A stretch of 64,000 bases of DNA from Hymenopus coronatus (lineage: Eukaryota > Arthropoda > Insecta > Mantodea > Hymenopodidae): NCBI GenBank assembly GCA_030762935.1, contig CM060890.1, positions 149,444,129 to 149,508,128 of the forward strand, given 5' to 3'. A program made the position numbers and the translations under genes. Position 1 is the stretch's first letter. Each line of letters starts with the position of its first letter. This document shows positions 62,401 through 64,000 of the stretch, piece after piece. Under the pieces are notes generated by a model, which had not been told where the DNA came from, ran no database searches, and saw nothing but the letters and a program-made list of their open reading frames with translations.

Positions 62401-64000
62401 TTTAATTACCATGGCAACATGCCAAGACAGTATTAAAACCCCAAATGTCTCGCATGGTTCCTAGGAAACCACAGATCTCCTAGTCTAAGGTAGTTAACTC
62501 TACCCACTTAGCTACCAGGGAAACATGCCAAGACAGTATTAAAAGCCCAACTGACTCGCATGTTTACTAGGAAACCACAGATCTCCCAGTCTCTGGCTGT
62601 TACTCTAACAATTTAGCTACCATGGCAGCATGCCAAGACAGTATTAAAACCCCAACTGACTCGCATGTTTCCTAGGAAACGACAGATCTCCCAGCCTTAG
62701 GCAATTACTCTAACCACTTAGCTACCACGGCAACATGCAAAGACATAATTAAAACACCAACTGACTCGAATGTTTCCTAGGAAACAACAGATCTCCCAGC
62801 CTTAGGCAGGTACTCTAACCACTTAGCTACCACGGCAACATGCCAAGAGAGTATTAAAATCCCAACTGACTCGCATGTTTCCTAGGAAACCACAGATCTC
62901 CTATTTTCAGGAAGTTACTCTAACCACTTAGCTACCAAGGCAACATGCCAAGACAGTATTAAAATCCCAACTGACTCGCATGTTTCCTAGGAAACCGCAG
63001 ATCTCCCAGCCTCAGGCAGTTACTCTAACCGCTTAGCTACCACGGCAACATACCAAGACAGTATTAAAACCCCAACTGACTCGCAAGTTTCCTAGGAAAC
63101 CACAGATCTACTAGCCTCAGGCAGTTACTCTAACCACTTAGCTACCACGGCAACATGCCAAGACAGTATTAAAATCCCAACTGACTCGCATTTTCCTAGG
63201 AAACCACAGATCTCCTAGCCTCAGGCAGTTTCTCTAACCACTTAACTACCACGGCAACATGCCAAGAGAGTATTTAAACCCCAAATGACTCGCATGTTTC
63301 CTAGGAAACCACAGATCTCCTAGCCTCAGGCAGTTACTCTACCCACTTAGCTACCACATCAACATGCCAAGACAGTATTAAAACCCCAAACTGCCTCGCA
63401 TGTTTCCTAGGAAACCACAAATCTGCTAGTCTCAGGCAGTTACTCTAACCACTTAGCCACCACGGCAACATGCCAACACAATATTAAAACCCCAAGTGAC
63501 TCGCATGTTACCTAGGAAACCACAGATCTCCCAGCCTTAGGCAGTTACTCTAACCACTTAGCTACCACGGCAACATGCCAAGACAGTATTAAACCCCAAC
63601 TGACTCGCATGTTTTCTAGGAAACCACAGATCTCTTGCCTCAGGCAGTTATTCTAACCAGTTAGCTACCACGTCAACATGCTAAGACAGTATTACAACCC
63701 CAACTAACTCGCATGTTTCCTAGGATACCATAGATCCCCTAGTCTCAGGCAGTTACTCTAACCACTTAGCTACCACGGCAAAATGCCAAGACAGTATTAA
63801 AACCCCAGCTGACTAGCATGTTTCCTAGGAAACCACAGATTTCCCAGTCTGAGGCAATTACTCTAACCACTTAGCTACCACGGCAACATGCCAAGTCAGT
63901 ATTAACACCCCAAATGACTCGCATGTTTCGTAGAAAACCACAGATCTCCCAGACTCAGGCAGTTACTCTAACCACTTAGCTACCACGGCAACATGCCAAG
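59500..64000. repeat. Long-range copy of 32.1-36.6 kb at 59.5-64.0 kb
   Basis: The variant CCCAGGCTTAGG at about 32143 recurs 27,398 bp later, at about 59541. The short monomer ACTCGCATTTTCC at 35681 recurs at 63184, 27,503 bp later. The 105-bp difference equals one monomer, and one AAAAATCTCC monomer is indeed doubled at about 62230-62440. The right end leaves the window. Confidence 0.75.

Larger units (their letters stand above)
18256..64000. repeat. 105-bp SINE-derived satellite array, about 435 monomers
   Basis: Head-to-tail monomers of 105 bp (landmark TTTCCTAGGA at 20046 and 20151) run to the window end, with few indels of 1-10 bp. Each monomer has ACAGATCTCCCAG, a variable middle, TGCCAAGACAGTATTAAAAC, and GACTCGCATGTTTCCTAGG. 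Two main variants exist. The common class A reads CTAACCACTTAGCTACCACG. The rarer class B reads CTAACAATTTAACTACCATG and matches the edge monomer at 18261. Although 105 is divisible by 3, all frames contain stops, so no long open frame forms. Read on the - strand, the monomer is a tRNA-like head with an A-box match TAGCTAAGTGG but no B-box. Centromeric or heterochromatic location is possible but not shown here. Confidence 0.97.

Noticed and set aside
18256..64000. CRISPR array
   Set aside because: The repeat spans the full 105-bp period with no unique spacers, and the host context is eukaryotic.
18256..64000. Array of functional tRNA genes
   Set aside because: Only an A-box-like part is kept; the B-box and T-arm are replaced by a palindrome and no complete cloverleaf can be formed.

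Overview
The window looks like repeat-dense, gene-poor DNA from an arthropod, most likely an insect. The case rests on a decayed mariner element with the insect-type MDETW / HHDYAP / LAPSDYH transposase motifs, a Jockey/I-like LINE, several tRNA-derived SINEs and foldback-prone DNA transposons. I cannot name the order or species. I see no intact host gene, rRNA gene, functional tRNA gene or CRISPR array. Every substantial open frame is either a transposon relic or a by-product of tandem repetition.

Positions 780-9670 are a nested wreck of one old LINE on the + strand. A 1,264-bp mariner (1218-2481) splits its endonuclease domain, an 853-bp Helentron-like element (3773-4625) splits its reverse transcriptase, and a T-tailed SINE with a 12-bp target-site duplication (7837-8159) splits its 3' part. 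At the first two insertions, removing the insert and one target copy rejoins the LINE reading frame, which fixes the boundaries. A second SINE (5210-5493), AT-rich filler and two inverted copies of a PIF/Harbinger-like element (5728-7342 and 8433-9665) fill the rest.

Positions 9670-18200 hold further Helentron-like copies in both orientations, including one inserted into another. They also hold a SINE head with a TA tail (10960-11165), a 20-unit 60-bp minisatellite (11548-12735), an 85/105-bp tandem repeat (15307-16056) and a tRNA-derived SINE at about 14700-14882.

Positions 18256-64000 (71% of the window, continuing past its end) are one satellite array of about 435 monomers of 105 bp, with a mosaic higher-order structure of 25-, 26-, 30-, 34- and 61-monomer shifts. 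The main discovery is its origin. The monomer is homologous to the tRNA-related head and 5' linker of the SINE at 14.7-14.9 kb. The left edge of the array still carries the SINE body. The monomer junction falls at a GTGGTT hexamer that occurs twice, 96 bp apart, in that SINE. This points to satellite birth from a single SINE insertion by recombination between internal short repeats, followed by segmental amplification. The junction replaced the Pol III B box with a 14-bp perfect palindrome, while an A-box match remains in most monomers.
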